A stretch of DNA of 64,000 nt from SZUA-36 sp963759155 (GCA_963759155.1 CAVWXX010000004.1:1-64000); one strand, 5' to 3'; numbered from the stretch's first letter, positions 1-9,957 are shown. Translations and numbers: made by a program. The notes: generated from the letters alone by a model not told the origin.

Positions 1-149
1 GGTTTCTCAAAAGGGGTCTTTCTTAAAGACAAACATTTTACATATCGAAAGGGACTTCAATGCCATATCTTGGGTTGACGCTCAGCTAGGCCTGTCGCCC
101 AACCTCCAGTAAGGAAACTGATCTGACAGTATGGCCGTTGGAGGTTTTC

Positions 150-1274
150 ATGAAACGATTCACAACGAAAGGTGTTGTTAGCAAAACGACGCCGACATCT
201 AGACTCGCGTCAGCTTTTATGCTGATCTTATCTACTTTTTTACTGGCAACATCAGCATCTGCTGCTGAATTGGTTGTCAATGGGGGGTTTGAACTTCCAA
301 TTGTCGATCCCGATTTGGGGTGGACCACTTATTATGGGGAAAATTACCCTCTCTCCGAACCCGGTGATTGCGATCAATTGGATCCTGCACATCCCAGTAC
401 TGACAAATGCAACGATGACACCCGGGTTCCCGGCTGGTCAGTCTTCTGGACTGATGACCTTCTCAATCATCAACAGCTAACCCCTGGTCGCCTGGAAATC
501 CAAACCGGTACTCAAGGTGGAGTCGCAGCCTGTGATTGTAGTCTTCAGAAAGCGGAATTGGATTCACATCACCGTATAGGCGATGACAATAACAATGTCA
601 CGATCGCACAATGGTTACCGACCTGCCCGTTGACGGCCTATAAGCTAACTTATGGTTGGAAATCGAGAACTGAGATACCGGGTGATAATGATGTCCGGGT
701 TGTGATTGGAACTGAACAGGTCAACATACACCAGCAGAATATGGAATGGGAAATGGAGGATGTTCACTTTATTTCTGATAACTCATATGAAACCTTGCTC
801 TTATTCGGCTCAATTGGTGACGAAACAACCACCGGTATGTTCCTGGATGATGTCAGCGTAACCGGGCCGGATGGTAGCCTGTTTGAGCCTTGCACACTGG
901 TCTGTGACGACAAGCCCATCGAGTTAACCCTGAGATATGATGGTAATGATTTCAGTGACCATGACCAAACAGGTAGCGAGGTCATTATCTCGCCAGAGGT
1001 TGTGCCTTCATTCCCAACCGATGCAGTAATTGAGGTCTATGGTCATAAGTGGAAATCACCAAAACTCCTGGGTACTTTCGATGTATCGATAGATGGTTTC
1101 TTTACTGTGAAGGGTCCGCAAAAACGGATTCCACCACGCCTGACCTTCAAGATCTATCACCCTGATGATCTTAAGAATCCGGTGCAAACTGTGACTTTCC
1201 ATACATCCTGTTCACAGCCAATGAATGCGGGTGATGAATTTGGTGCAATTACGGTATGGAGTGCTATTAACTAG
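150..1274 (+). CDS. secreted protein with carbohydrate-binding-like N-terminal domain
   Basis: An N-terminal signal peptide is visible (hydrophobic segment ending in ATSASAAE). The mature protein begins with VVNGGFELP, and a later LDDVSVTG matches the end of DUF642/galactose-binding-like beta-sandwiches, so the first half is probably a carbohydrate- or surface-binding domain. The second half (from about residue 250) is a separate beta-rich domain ending in a conserved-looking segment, SCSQPMNAGDEFG. The ATG at 150 is chosen because GGAGG lies five bases before it. A TTG at 138 would place that ribosome site inside the gene. The gene stands alone with a terminator directly behind it. No catalytic motif is seen, and the biological role is unknown. 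Confidence 0.8.
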   Translation: MKRFTTKGVVSKTTPTSRLASAFMLILSTFLLATSASAAELVVNGGFELPIVDPDLGWTTYYGENYPLSEPGDCDQLDPAHPSTDKCNDDTRVPGWSVFWTDDLLNHQQLTPGRLEIQTGTQGGVAACDCSLQKAELDSHHRIGDDNNNVTIAQWLPTCPLTAYKLTYGWKSRTEIPGDNDVRVVIGTEQVNIHQQNMEWEMEDVHFISDNSYETLLLFGSIGDETTTGMFLDDVSVTGPDGSLFEPCTLVCDDKPIELTLRYDGNDFSDHDQTGSEVIISPEVVPSFPTDAVIEVYGHKWKSPKLLGTFDVSIDGFFTVKGPQKRIPPRLTFKIYHPDDLKNPVQTVTFHTSCSQPMNAGDEFGAITVWSAIN

Positions 1275-1299
1275 GGTATAAATTGAGAGTAACAATGAA

Positions 1300-1330
1300 A
1301 CCGGCGGTGTAGCTACCCGCCGGTTTTTTT
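1300..1330 (+). terminator. Rho-independent terminator
   Basis: The inverted repeat ACCGGCGG / CCGCCGGT is followed by a run of seven T. It ends the upstream secreted-protein gene and lies just before the 3' end of the converging minus-strand operon. Confidence 0.85.
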
Positions 1331-1337
1331 ATAATGA

Positions 1338-2489
1338 CTATTTGACGCGGTACACGTCACCCCACGCTCCACGGTCAACCAGAACCAGGGAAGTTTGCCA
1401 GGTTTGATTCCACCCGGGCATATTAACAATACCACCTGGCTTTCCTATAAAAATGACAAAGTCGAGTGTTTCCGGTGTAAGTGCTTTTTCAAAATGACCG
1501 CCAACATTGACACTATGTGGAAGCAGGTGATACTTGGCCCTCAGTAAGTAGTAATCAAGGGTGTTTCTATCACCAATAAGAAAAATCCTGGCATTTTGAT
1601 TAGCCAGCACCCCTGATTTGAGCCGTTTTACGTACTGATAGATTTCACCGTCGAGGTCGATGCTGGCGCGTTGTTCTTCACCTGTCTGCCATTGGGTCTC
1701 AAGTGAAAGCCGGACCTGTTTAAGGTTGTTAGCGGTCCAGCGGATATCCAGGATCATCCAGGCGACCATAAAAAACACTGCAGCACTTATGACCAGTTGC
1801 CTCGAAAGGCCTTTTCCTCCAAACCGGAGTGCTAACCATGTCAAAATAATGGTAAGGAACAGCCAGGCAATCACAAGGGGAGGCAAGGAAATAACCTGGT
1901 CGTAATCGCCACCCTGAAGGAAATGGACGGATTGTTGCGACCATTCTTCAAATGTGGTCCAGCCTTGCCACATCATCTGTAAACGGAGTTTCAGACTATC
2001 GGGCTCAAGGGCCATGGGGCCGATCGCAATCGTTTCATCACTAACCAAAAACCCGAATTCAATTATCTCGCCTTGCCAGTTTTGATGTGTAGAAAGGTCG
2101 AGTAGACGGTTGCCGGAATTACGAATTTCGGTTCTTACTATGGTATTTTCACTGTTTTTCTGGCGCCAAAAAAATGCTGCTTCCTTATTGCGGTGAATAA
2201 CCCGCCAGTCGTACCGCAAAGCCCTGAAATTATCCGCCTGCAAACGCACTGGCCCGCTGGAAAGTAACGCATAGCCATTGGCAAGCGTGTCAATGACGGC
2301 TTTTTGACCCTCAGGATGACCTGAACCGAGCGCGAAGATGAACCCGGAGGCAGAAAAATCATAGCTAGCGACATTGGTCTCCGACAGGTCTTTGCTCAAA
2401 TACAAAACAGTGCCTGCCATTACCACTGCTGCAGACAGTAGCGCGGCGATGACTGCTTTAATGATGCTGTTGATATTGCGCTTAGACAT
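1338..2489 (-). CDS. membrane protein of the glycosyltransferase operon, function unknown
   Basis: About 383 residues. One hydrophobic helix lies near the N-terminus (IKAVIAALLSAAVVMAGTVL), followed by a long soluble extracytoplasmic region and two further helices around residues 200-260 (PLVIAWLFLTIILTWLAL and LVISAAVFFMVAWMIL), then a soluble tail. I do not recognise a family. Topology and position as last gene of a polysaccharide or glycolipid operon suggest a partner of the upstream multi-spanning GT39-like protein. The reading frame could extend to 2567, but that would overlap the upstream gene by 86 bases. The ATG at 2489 gives an 8-base overlap and starts just before the hydrophobic segment, so it is preferred. 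Confidence 0.7.
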   Translation of the reverse strand: MSKRNINSIIKAVIAALLSAAVVMAGTVLYLSKDLSETNVASYDFSASGFIFALGSGHPEGQKAVIDTLANGYALLSSGPVRLQADNFRALRYDWRVIHRNKEAAFFWRQKNSENTIVRTEIRNSGNRLLDLSTHQNWQGEIIEFGFLVSDETIAIGPMALEPDSLKLRLQMMWQGWTTFEEWSQQSVHFLQGGDYDQVISLPPLVIAWLFLTIILTWLALRFGGKGLSRQLVISAAVFFMVAWMILDIRWTANNLKQVRLSLETQWQTGEEQRASIDLDGEIYQYVKRLKSGVLANQNARIFLIGDRNTLDYYLLRAKYHLLPHSVNVGGHFEKALTPETLDFVIFIGKPGGIVNMPGWNQTWQTSLVLVDRGAWGDVYRVK

Positions 2490-3960
2490 CCGTAGCTTGC
2501 ACTGTCTTTGAGGGTTTAGTGATGGCAAATTGATCGAATCGGGCTCGCAAGATGATGAATGCCGCAAACAGCAACGCCGGCACGAAATGCAGTGGTAAAC
2601 GGTTGATTGCGGTGAAGTCTTTTGCCCACAGCCCCTGTTTGGTCAGTCCAAAAATAAATAATTGTGTAATCACAAAAATGCCGAGAAACACCAGGCCGGT
2701 GCGCTGCGCGGGTCGCTGTTGAAATGGTACAGATAGCACCATGCTCGCCAGTACTAATACCCACAACAGGTTCCAGTTACCCATGATGAAAAAGTTTTTC
2801 AGGTATGAGCCCCAGATATTATGGGCTTCGAGTGTGACTTGACCGATAAAAGGTATCGTTAGCTGGCCGTCTGCATAACGGAGTATACCGATCAGCGGTA
2901 TCCTGACACTGTTGATATCCAGTGCAACAACCAAAAATATGCAGACAATGAGAGCTACAGACACTGCCAGTGTGAGCCATAGCAGTATTCGCGGGCGGGA
3001 TTTGAGTAGCGTTAGCATTGCCAGTGCAGTCAAAAACCAAATCATGCCCTCGTATTTGACCAGTATGGCCAGACCGGTCATCACCAGGCCAAGAACAAGT
3101 TGCAAGGCAACACTACCGTCGGTCTTATCCATGCTCAAAGCTCGCAAGAGCGCCACGAAGCCCAGGCCGGTAAAGCCCGCCAACCAGATATCGGCGTAAC
3201 CGGCGAGTGCGATATGGTTGCCAAACAATGGGATGGAGTACAGCATATAGCAGCACAGCAGGCTGGTCGTTACGCTAAATCCGGATTCTCTGCACTGGCC
3301 AAACAAAGCCATGCCCATCGCCATGCCGAGGAACAATGTCGGCAAGTTAATTAGAGTCTCACTCCAGGCTCCCAGGCTGAGTGCAGTCCAATAGGTAATG
3401 ATTGAAGGGAGTAGCGGGTAACTCCAGGCGGCCGAGGTGAATGTGTCGGTGGAAGTTGCGGTTAACCAGCTCGCCGGACTCACTACCTCGGTAATCCCTC
3501 CGCTTAGAAACCAGGCCTTGGCACGATAGGCCCAAACCGTCCAGGCATCCCAGGGGAAGAGGGGTTGCGTGAAGATTTCCACGGTGAAAAACAAGAAGTG
3601 TATACCCATCCATATGAGCAGTAGCACAGTAAACGCTTTAAGTGCGGCACTGCTTGGCATATGTCCGCTGGATTTAGTGAGGCTTGCGGGACGACGCACA
3701 AACCGAATGGCTATGCCGCCACCCACTGAAAGAGCCAGGAAAAACCACATAAGGCCAGGCCAGGAGACCGACCCGGTCAGTTTGTTAGCTGACATGATTG
3801 CCAAAAACAGGACTGCATAGCCCAGAAAAAAACCATAGCCAACTTGTCGAAAGCGGTTGGGCCGGGTGCTGTGAGCAAGTTGCGATTCGGCAAAGATCAA
3901 CCAAAGTGTGCCTGCAAACCAGGGCAGTAATAATCCGGAATATAGTGTCAGTAAGTCCAC
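2482..3960 (-). CDS. multi-spanning membrane glycosyltransferase-like protein (GT39/ArnT type)
   Basis: 492 residues, almost entirely transmembrane helices (about 11-12). The first large periplasmic loop carries acidic and aromatic residues in FPWDAWTVWAYRAKAW, resembling the loop of polyprenyl-phosphate-sugar-dependent transferases of the GT39/GT83 superfamily. Such enzymes take sugars from a lipid-phosphate donor on the periplasmic face. That fits the operon, whose upstream GT2 gene is of the type that makes polyprenyl-phosphate sugars. The C-terminus overlaps the next gene by 8 bases, suggesting translational coupling. Donor and acceptor cannot be told from sequence, and the family assignment rests on topology and one loop. 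Confidence 0.65.
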   Translation of the reverse strand: MDLLTLYSGLLLPWFAGTLWLIFAESQLAHSTRPNRFRQVGYGFFLGYAVLFLAIMSANKLTGSVSWPGLMWFFLALSVGGGIAIRFVRRPASLTKSSGHMPSSAALKAFTVLLLIWMGIHFLFFTVEIFTQPLFPWDAWTVWAYRAKAWFLSGGITEVVSPASWLTATSTDTFTSAAWSYPLLPSIITYWTALSLGAWSETLINLPTLFLGMAMGMALFGQCRESGFSVTTSLLCCYMLYSIPLFGNHIALAGYADIWLAGFTGLGFVALLRALSMDKTDGSVALQLVLGLVMTGLAILVKYEGMIWFLTALAMLTLLKSRPRILLWLTLAVSVALIVCIFLVVALDINSVRIPLIGILRYADGQLTIPFIGQVTLEAHNIWGSYLKNFFIMGNWNLLWVLVLASMVLSVPFQQRPAQRTGLVFLGIFVITQLFIFGLTKQGLWAKDFTAINRLPLHFVPALLFAAFIILRARFDQFAITKPSKTVQATDV

Positions 3961-4051
3961 TGGTTCGACTGAGTTTCAGTTTCCTGAGTTTGAGTGACTG
4001 GCGGGTTTAGCTGGCTTTATGTCATCCAATTCGCCGTGCTCCGTGTTGTGG

Positions 4052-4405
4052 TCACCTTCGCGCGGCTTTACCCTGCATTTCACGAATATCGGATTCAAGT
4101 AGCCCAAGACGCTGGATAAGACGTTGCATTCTGATGGCGTTTCGGGATCTTTCAATATCCATCACCAGAATTTTTATAACCAGAATCGCAACAGCCAGTG
4201 TTAGCGCCAGTATCGGGGGATAGGCAACACCGACGTACTTGGCAATATTGTCAAAAAATGCCGGAAACAGGCCAAGTAATGCAAACCCGACAGCGGCGCC
4301 TGACCACCATAGTCCGTAGCGCACATGCAGGTAATCCCGCCGGATCAGGATGACGATTGTGATGGCGGTGGCAAAGCCGATAATGCCTGTGATTACTGCG
4401 ACCAT
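4052..4405 (-). CDS. DUF2304 family membrane protein
   Basis: 117 residues: three hydrophobic segments (about residues 3-20, 32-50 and 64-84) and a cytoplasmic tail with coiled-coil character (IERSRNAIRMQRLIQRLG). This is the layout of DUF2304 proteins, which commonly sit directly beside a GT2 dolichyl-phosphate-mannose-synthase-like gene, as here. A role in helping or anchoring the GT2 enzyme is inference from genomic association. Confidence 0.8.
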   Translation of the reverse strand: MVAVITGIIGFATAITIVILIRRDYLHVRYGLWWSGAAVGFALLGLFPAFFDNIAKYVGVAYPPILALTLAVAILVIKILVMDIERSRNAIRMQRLIQRLGLLESDIREMQGKAARR

Positions 4406-4503
4406 ATTGAAGGATCTACAAAAATTGTGTGGCTATTATACGGCCATAGAGGTCAATGTGTCGTGGGCTCTGAGTAAATGGTTTTTAGCCTGGTCGTTGG
4501 TAT

Positions 4504-5251
4504 TTAATTCGGCCGGTGTTTCATACCGCGCTTGGTAAAACCCAGCAGCAGGGTATAGGACATGTAGTAAGCAACCGATGACCAGGAATAAAAAATGCGC
4601 GAGATACCACTGCGGCGCGGCAGCATGCTCACCTCCACATCCTTGATGCGCAAACCGGAGGCTTGCAACATGGTCAATACGCCAACATCCTGGTATTGCA
4701 ATAAGGTTGCCTGCCAGGCTGGCCAGTCTGCGTATTGCAATGCGATCATAGACACGAAAACCTGACGTCAGGTCCTCAAGCCTGAGACCTGAGACTTTTT
4801 TCATCAATGTCCAGGCTATTTTGCGCATAAACGAACCACGCCGGGTGCAGGCGCCAATGGTCACGTCCGCTTCCTGTTTGATGATCGGTTCAAGCAGGGC
4901 AGGAAGATACTCAGCCAGGTGTTGACCGTCGGCATCCATCGTAATGGCATAGTCGAAGTCATTTTTGACCGCGTATCGCAGACCGGTTTGTGTCGCGCCC
5001 CAGGCACCGAGCTGCAGGGTCAAGGGAACGACAACCGCACCGGCAGAACGCGCCACGGATATCGTATCGTCGGTACTGGCATCATCCACTACAACGACAG
5101 GGAAATTACTATATTCCTTGATTTCATTAATAACCTGGCCAATATCCCTGGCTTCGTTATGTGCAGGAATGATCACTATGCAATGAGGCAGGGTCAGGCC
5201 TGGTTTTTTGCTCCCTGGATTCGCAGGGCTGGTATCACTTTCAGCGTTCAT
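4504..5251 (-). CDS. GT2 glycosyltransferase (polyprenyl-phosphate sugar synthase type), frame broken once
   Basis: GT-A enzyme expected to move a sugar from a nucleotide donor to a polyprenyl phosphate. The N-terminus has IIPAHNEARDI, then VVDDASTDDT and the metal-binding TMDADGQH. The conserved DLTSGFRVYDR segment follows. At about 4714 the frame shifts: the upstream frame reads on into unrelated sequence to a stop at 4436, while the family sequence (QATLLQYQDVGVLTML and RRSGISRIFYSW) continues in another frame to 4504. Skipping one base in CCTGGCAG restores a full-length protein of about 249 residues. Both halves are well conserved, so an assembly indel is as likely as a real mutation. The gene sits between the GT4 gene (15 bases) and the DUF2304 gene. 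Confidence 0.8.
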
Positions 5252-5266
5252 CGGTTTACCGTCTGT

Positions 5267-6451
5267 TTATGTTTGTTTTATCGTTTGTTGGTAAATGTTG
5301 ACCAGGCCCTCGACCGCATGGTTGATTTCAAATTGCCGGCTGAATTTTTCCTTGCCCATTCGACCCATTCTTTCGAGTTCTGAGCGGTCTGACGCCAAAC
5401 GTCTGATGGCTTCAGCCAATGCATCAGCATCTGCAGGTTTTACCTTGATGCCGGTAACCCCATCATCAACCACCCATCCCATACCCGAGCCCTTCACATC
5501 ACCGATAATCGTTGCCTTGCCAAAATACATGGCTTCCAACAAAACCATCCCAAACGCTTCGGTGCGCTCAATGGACGGCAGGCAAAGGCAGTCACAGGTC
5601 TTCATCTGGTGTGCGAGTTCCGCGTCACTCAGCGTGCTCAGGAAGCTTACCTTTTCCTGCAAGCCCAGTGAAGCTGCCTGTTCTTTGAGTTCTTCTGTCA
5701 ATTCACCTTGACCGACCAGGTTGATATGAATGCCTGGCACCTGCGCTGCAGCGTCGATCAGGTAACGAAAGCCCTTATAGTATGTCAATCTTCCCACGGC
5801 AAGTATTTGCAACGTTGGTGTTGTAGAAGGGCTTGGAGGCGCAACATCATCATTAGCGTTTTTTGGACTTGTTATGGCCGAGTATCTTTCAGTGTCCACA
5901 CCCAGTGGCACGACGTGACACTTGGATAGCCATTTCTTCAATGGCTGACTGGTTTCCTGGTAGGGAAGGGATGTCGCCACGATTGACGTTGCACGCTTCA
6001 ACATCGCGTACTCAAATGGCTGGTATAGCTTGTAAAACAACTTCATCCAGCGCCCCTGGGCTGATGTCACAACATCAGCATGCCAATGGACTACCCAGGG
6101 GATTCGGCGTGCCGAGGGCAGCAGCAGTGCCCAGAATACCGACGCATTGGGCATGTGAAGGTGCAAAATATCCGGTTTGGCAGTCCTGATTATTTTTCTC
6201 AGCCGCCAGGGAAAGCTTGGGCTTATCGGGGTAAAAAGGAATCGTGCCCACAAGGCGGTTCTTGTCAGGGGAAATTCATATCCGCTGGCAGTAAACACTT
6301 CTTCCTGTGTTCTCAACGACAGGCTATGCTGATGCACCAGGGCAACCGAGGCAATACCCCGCCTGGCCAGCGCGACCATCGCGTCGCGCATGTAGTTTTC
6401 CAGTCCGCCACTGAAAGGGGAGAAATACTTGCCAACGTGCAGGATTTTCAA
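5267..6451 (-). CDS. GT4 family glycosyltransferase
   Basis: 394 residues with the two-domain GT-B layout. The N-terminal MKILHVGKYFSPFSGGLENY is typical of GT4 enzymes that bind the acceptor through a Gly-rich loop. The C-terminal half begins around ILAVGRLTYYKGFRYLIDAA and carries the E-x7-E motif in ERTEAFGMVLLEAM, which binds the nucleotide-sugar donor. Being first in the minus-strand operon that continues with GT2, DUF2304 and a GT39-like protein, it probably acts on a cell-surface glycan or glycolipid on the cytoplasmic side. Specific sugar unknown. Confidence 0.9.
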   Translation of the reverse strand: MKILHVGKYFSPFSGGLENYMRDAMVALARRGIASVALVHQHSLSLRTQEEVFTASGYEFPLTRTALWARFLFTPISPSFPWRLRKIIRTAKPDILHLHMPNASVFWALLLPSARRIPWVVHWHADVVTSAQGRWMKLFYKLYQPFEYAMLKRATSIVATSLPYQETSQPLKKWLSKCHVVPLGVDTERYSAITSPKNANDDVAPPSPSTTPTLQILAVGRLTYYKGFRYLIDAAAQVPGIHINLVGQGELTEELKEQAASLGLQEKVSFLSTLSDAELAHQMKTCDCLCLPSIERTEAFGMVLLEAMYFGKATIIGDVKGSGMGWVVDDGVTGIKVKPADADALAEAIRRLASDRSELERMGRMGKEKFSRQFEINHAVEGLVNIYQQTIKQT

Positions 6452-6531
6452 ATACTTGACCGCAGATAGAGAAAGGCAAATTTTAACACGCGCCTACAGG
6501 CCAGTACCCCGCTTTATTGAGCACATATTCT

Positions 6532-6960
6532 CTATTTGGGTTGGCAGGCTCCGAAAATAATATAACCCGTTTCCTCACCTGAAATAGTCAGGGTCATACT
6601 GCCGGTTTCCGGTGCAATCAGCATGCTCCACGCGTAATCATCATCGGTGCCCTGAATGGCGGTATGTCCATCATTCAATTGGCTGAAATGGCTGATGACT
6701 GATTTGCGTGGATTCTCATGCAGCTTGTTGGTCGTGACTATTTTTGCCTTGAAGTCGACCAACATGAAGACCGGAAAGTTGATCATCCATGGTGGCCCGG
6801 TGAAACATTCCTGATCGCCCGCTTTGCATTCAGCAGAATAAATCGCAGCACAGGTCAAAGGTTGGGAACCATCGAAATCATCAGCAATAACGCCAGACGG
6901 CAGAGTTGAAATAATGAGAAATAACGCAATTGTTGAAAATATTTGTTTGCTCATCATCAT
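6532..6960 (-). CDS. small secreted protein of unknown function
   Basis: About 142 residues with a signal peptide (IFSTIALFLIISTLPSGVIA followed by DDFDG). The mature part has four cysteines (TCAAIYSAEC, QECF and the terminal GACQPK), compatible with disulfides in the periplasm. No family recognised. Three consecutive ATG codons lie at 6960, 6957 and 6954. An AGGG ribosome site is best spaced from the second or third, so the true start may be 3-6 bases inside. It follows the glycine-zipper gene by seven bases, which suggests co-transcription. Confidence 0.6.
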   Translation of the reverse strand: MMMSKQIFSTIALFLIISTLPSGVIADDFDGSQPLTCAAIYSAECKAGDQECFTGPPWMINFPVFMLVDFKAKIVTTNKLHENPRKSVISHFSQLNDGHTAIQGTDDDYAWSMLIAPETGSMTLTISGEETGYIIFGACQPK

Positions 6961-6967
6961 ATCCCTG

Positions 6968-7453
6968 TCAGTTTACGGTATAGCCGCGGCCTTGCAGGCA
7001 CGTGGCGTATGCACGGTTAAATTCGTTTTGAGACTCCCGGTACCGGGCGGCTTGCTCGTCTTCCCAGGCATCCTGCTGATCATAGGACCTCTCGACCTGC
7101 TCATGGCGGCGTACACCGCCGACCAGTGCACCGGATGCCGCGCCAATGGCCGCACCCTTGCCGGCATCACCGGCGATCGCTCCAATAGCCAAACCGCCCA
7201 AGGCGCCTCGCAATGCCCCTCTTCCTGCGCTGGTGGTGGGTGCCTGTTGAGGGGGTGGCGCAGAAGTGGCCTGCATAGGAGCGGTTGGGTCAAACCCTGT
7301 TCTTTCTTTCGCCCAGGACAGACAGGCACCCTCGTCCTGGCTTTGTTGCTCGGCACTCTGGCCTCCAGCGGGATAAACAATGACGCCTGCTGCCATCGCT
7401 GTTGATGTCAGTAACATCGTTAAACTCGTCGCGATGAGTATTTTTCGCCTCAT
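6968..7453 (-). CDS. exported glycine-zipper protein
   Basis: 161 residues. A signal peptide (MRRKILIATSLTMLLTSTAMA) is followed by a Pro/Ala-rich linker and a glycine-zipper stretch (about residues 80-115: ALRGALGGLAIGAIAGDAGK and GAAIGAASGALVGG) that can form a membrane-embedded helical hairpin. The C-terminus has a Tyr/Gln-rich segment and one Cys in YATCLQGRGY. This matches the YMGG/glycine-zipper families of outer-membrane-associated proteins. Exact function unknown. It is followed closely by the small secreted protein gene. Confidence 0.8.
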   Translation of the reverse strand: MRRKILIATSLTMLLTSTAMAAGVIVYPAGGQSAEQQSQDEGACLSWAKERTGFDPTAPMQATSAPPPQQAPTTSAGRGALRGALGGLAIGAIAGDAGKGAAIGAASGALVGGVRRHEQVERSYDQQDAWEDEQAARYRESQNEFNRAYATCLQGRGYTVN

Positions 7454-7586
7454 TTTGGGTTCTCCTATCAGTATGCAAGAAAGAATTCAGGGTAATCAGG
7501 AAGAAAGCAGTATTCTAACGCTCCGCTATTCTGAATCAAAGTTAATGTAGTGTAATCAGACAACGGGAGAGGCAATAAATTCTGGT

Positions 7587-8438
7587 CTATTTAACCGGGT
7601 TTTCGTGATACTCCAGGATAAATTCTGCCTGATCATTCTGTGCCAAATGTTTGACAAGATAAGGCATCACCTGCTGCAGGTTTTTCTGTAAATACCAGGG
7701 TGGGTTGAGCACAAATATTCCGCTACCCCGCATACCTTCCGCCGCATCTGAGCCGCGCACACTGAGGGCGACATGTAACCAGCTTTTTGCCGGCAACTGT
7801 TTGAGTTTTTCAGGTAATTGCCGGGGTTCATCCCGGGCCAACTGTGGATACCACAGTGCGTACATACCGGTGGAGAAACGTTTCAAGCCTTCTCTTAATG
7901 CAGATACAACACGCCGGTAATCCTGCTTGTCCTCATAGGGCGGGTCTATGAGCACCAGGGCCCGTTTTGATGGTGGCGGCAGTAATGCCTTCATGGCATT
8001 AAATCCGTCGGATTTTTCTATCAATACCTGCCTGGTTTGACGGGCAAAGTTTTTCTGCAATAAAACACTATCAGCAGGGTGCATTTCAAACAGGCGTAAG
8101 CGGTCCTGATTACGTAATAATTTTTGCGCAACCAGCGGAGAGCCAGGATACAGTTTCAGCACGCCATCAGGGTTGAAACCCTTCACCAATGCTACATAGT
8201 CCGCCAGCAGAGGGGGCAGGTCATCGCGTTCCCATAAAAGCGTTATACCACTCTTATACTCAGCATTTTTCGTGGCATAACCACGATCGAGTGCGTAGCA
8301 ACCGGCGCCGGCGTGCGTGTCGATATACCAGAACGCCTTGTCCTTCCGGGCCAGGTGATTGAGCAACTGCATCTCGACGAAATGCTTCAAAACATCGGCA
8401 TGGTTACCTGCGTGGAAAGCGTGACGGTAGCTCAGCAT
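7587..8438 (-). CDS. rlmJ: 23S rRNA (adenine2030-N6)-methyltransferase RlmJ
   Basis: 283 residues, the normal length for RlmJ. The N-terminus MLSYRHAFHAGNHADVLKH is the family signature. The SAM-dependent N6-adenine catalytic motif is present as DPPYEDK (about residue 165). The enzyme methylates A2030 of 23S rRNA in the cytoplasm. The frame is open further upstream to 8549, but that would overlap the DUF547 gene and add residues foreign to the family, so the ATG at 8438 is used. RlmJ is mainly a gammaproteobacterial enzyme and supports the taxonomic reading. Confidence 0.95.
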   Translation of the reverse strand: MLSYRHAFHAGNHADVLKHFVEMQLLNHLARKDKAFWYIDTHAGAGCYALDRGYATKNAEYKSGITLLWERDDLPPLLADYVALVKGFNPDGVLKLYPGSPLVAQKLLRNQDRLRLFEMHPADSVLLQKNFARQTRQVLIEKSDGFNAMKALLPPPSKRALVLIDPPYEDKQDYRRVVSALREGLKRFSTGMYALWYPQLARDEPRQLPEKLKQLPAKSWLHVALSVRGSDAAEGMRGSGIFVLNPPWYLQKNLQQVMPYLVKHLAQNDQAEFILEYHENPVK

Positions 8439-8508
8439 GATTCTGGTAGTCGAATGTAAGGAATACCATTGTGTCAACGAGTGTGGGCGAACACAATGGC
8501 AGCTGCGG

Positions 8509-9771
8509 CTAATGACTGTTTTTAATTTCCTGTTCGGCTTCAGGGTCAACGGGGAACTCTCCCAGTTCTTCCATCGTCACCATCCCATTCCTTCGGTTTT
8601 GAGCGACCCACTTCTTGTTAATTTTAATCAGGTGCTTATATGCCAGCGGACTGATTTTGCGCAAGCCGGTGATCTTTGACAGGTACGCTGCCGTTCCGCC
8701 ACCGATTGACGCACCCATTACGCCGCCACCAAGGCTTGGATCACCCGGCACTGTGCTGATGAGGGCACCCAAAAAGGCTGCCGGGTTTGTCGCTGCAGAC
8801 GTGCGCACCACAGGAAAGGTTCCAAAAAGATCGGTCACGGTCCAGTCGTTGATGACCGGCATTAGTGTGCGTTCAGATCTGAAATTTTCTCGTGTTTTCC
8901 CTTCGAGGTATTTCAGCAAATGCGAGGACAGGTCATTATCGAAGTCAGGAAAAAAATCACGGTTGCGCTCATATAGGCTGGAGACTTTATGCACATTGTT
9001 TCTGGAAGGGTCACGGCTCACACCACGGTTAGAGTTTACAAATTCAATGGCATTATTCGTCAGCGCGCGATAAACAGTGGTGCCGGAGAAAGCGAACGGG
9101 CGTATATTTGGACCACCGATGATGCCCTGGTACAAGCCATAGATGATCAACGGATTGTTATCGTAGTTTTCTTTCAGTATGGAATATTGAATATCATTCA
9201 GGCTCAGTGGAACGCCCGAGACGGTAAGTAGTTTCTTCGACAAAATCGAGTCCTCACCAGCCAACAGGTCTTCGAGATCCCGTTTCGGGTAAACCGCGAC
9301 AATTTCATTCAAAATGGTGACGTTATACAGGTTTAGCCAATAGGCCAATTGCTCATCCCGGTTGAAATTTTCCAGTGGGAAGTCACTTGGGATCCGTTCG
9401 AGGTTCTCCCTGATGCCTTTCAATACCTGCTTGGCTTGTTCGTTACCGACAAAGTTCTCGAAAAATACCCGGTTGCCCTCAAAAGTCGTATTGTTCGAAA
9501 ACTTAGGTGCTATTAGCGTGCCTATGCTGGCTGAAACGCGGGCGGAGCTCCGATCAGAGGGACCTATATCCATGACGACTGTCTTGAGCCATTGGGTCAG
9601 GACCCTGTAATTGATTGTGTTTTCGGATGAGGCGTCAAAACGCTGAAAAGGCTCCGGCACAGTGGCATAGGCGGTGCTGGTTATTACCAATGATGTAGCA
9701 ATGAACACTAGCGTAGTCAGTTGCCGGATACAGGCAGGCTTGATTTTTGATGGTGAATTAAACAAGAGCAT
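8509..9771 (-). CDS. exported DUF547 domain protein
   Basis: 420 residues with an N-terminal signal peptide (ending near STAYATVPEP). The DUF547 core is clear: DEQLAYWLNLYNVTILNEIV around residue 155, and GPNIRPFAFSG followed by R-x-LTNNAIEFVNS. DUF547 proteins are exported, of unknown biochemical role, and sometimes linked to glycan or exoprotein clusters. The C-terminus has a Gly-rich hydrophobic stretch (GGGVMGASIGGGTAAYL) that could lie in the membrane. The stop is 70 bases upstream of the rlmJ start, so the two could be co-transcribed. Confidence 0.85.
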   Translation of the reverse strand: MLLFNSPSKIKPACIRQLTTLVFIATSLVITSTAYATVPEPFQRFDASSENTINYRVLTQWLKTVVMDIGPSDRSSARVSASIGTLIAPKFSNNTTFEGNRVFFENFVGNEQAKQVLKGIRENLERIPSDFPLENFNRDEQLAYWLNLYNVTILNEIVAVYPKRDLEDLLAGEDSILSKKLLTVSGVPLSLNDIQYSILKENYDNNPLIIYGLYQGIIGGPNIRPFAFSGTTVYRALTNNAIEFVNSNRGVSRDPSRNNVHKVSSLYERNRDFFPDFDNDLSSHLLKYLEGKTRENFRSERTLMPVINDWTVTDLFGTFPVVRTSAATNPAAFLGALISTVPGDPSLGGGVMGASIGGGTAAYLSKITGLRKISPLAYKHLIKINKKWVAQNRRNGMVTMEELGEFPVDPEAEQEIKNSH

Positions 9772-9957
9772 AATTTACGCCTTAGTGAGTTATCACCTTA
9801 GATTTAGAATAACGCCAACCTGCGTAAAGATAACATATTCGTTTCCGTGTATTGAATGAATCGGAGTTGATATCCAATGCGTTTGAAGATTGATTTGTTG
9901 ACCGAGTGTGCATCAAGGAAATATGCCAGGTTAATTCAGAATTGGTGTTTAGGTCAC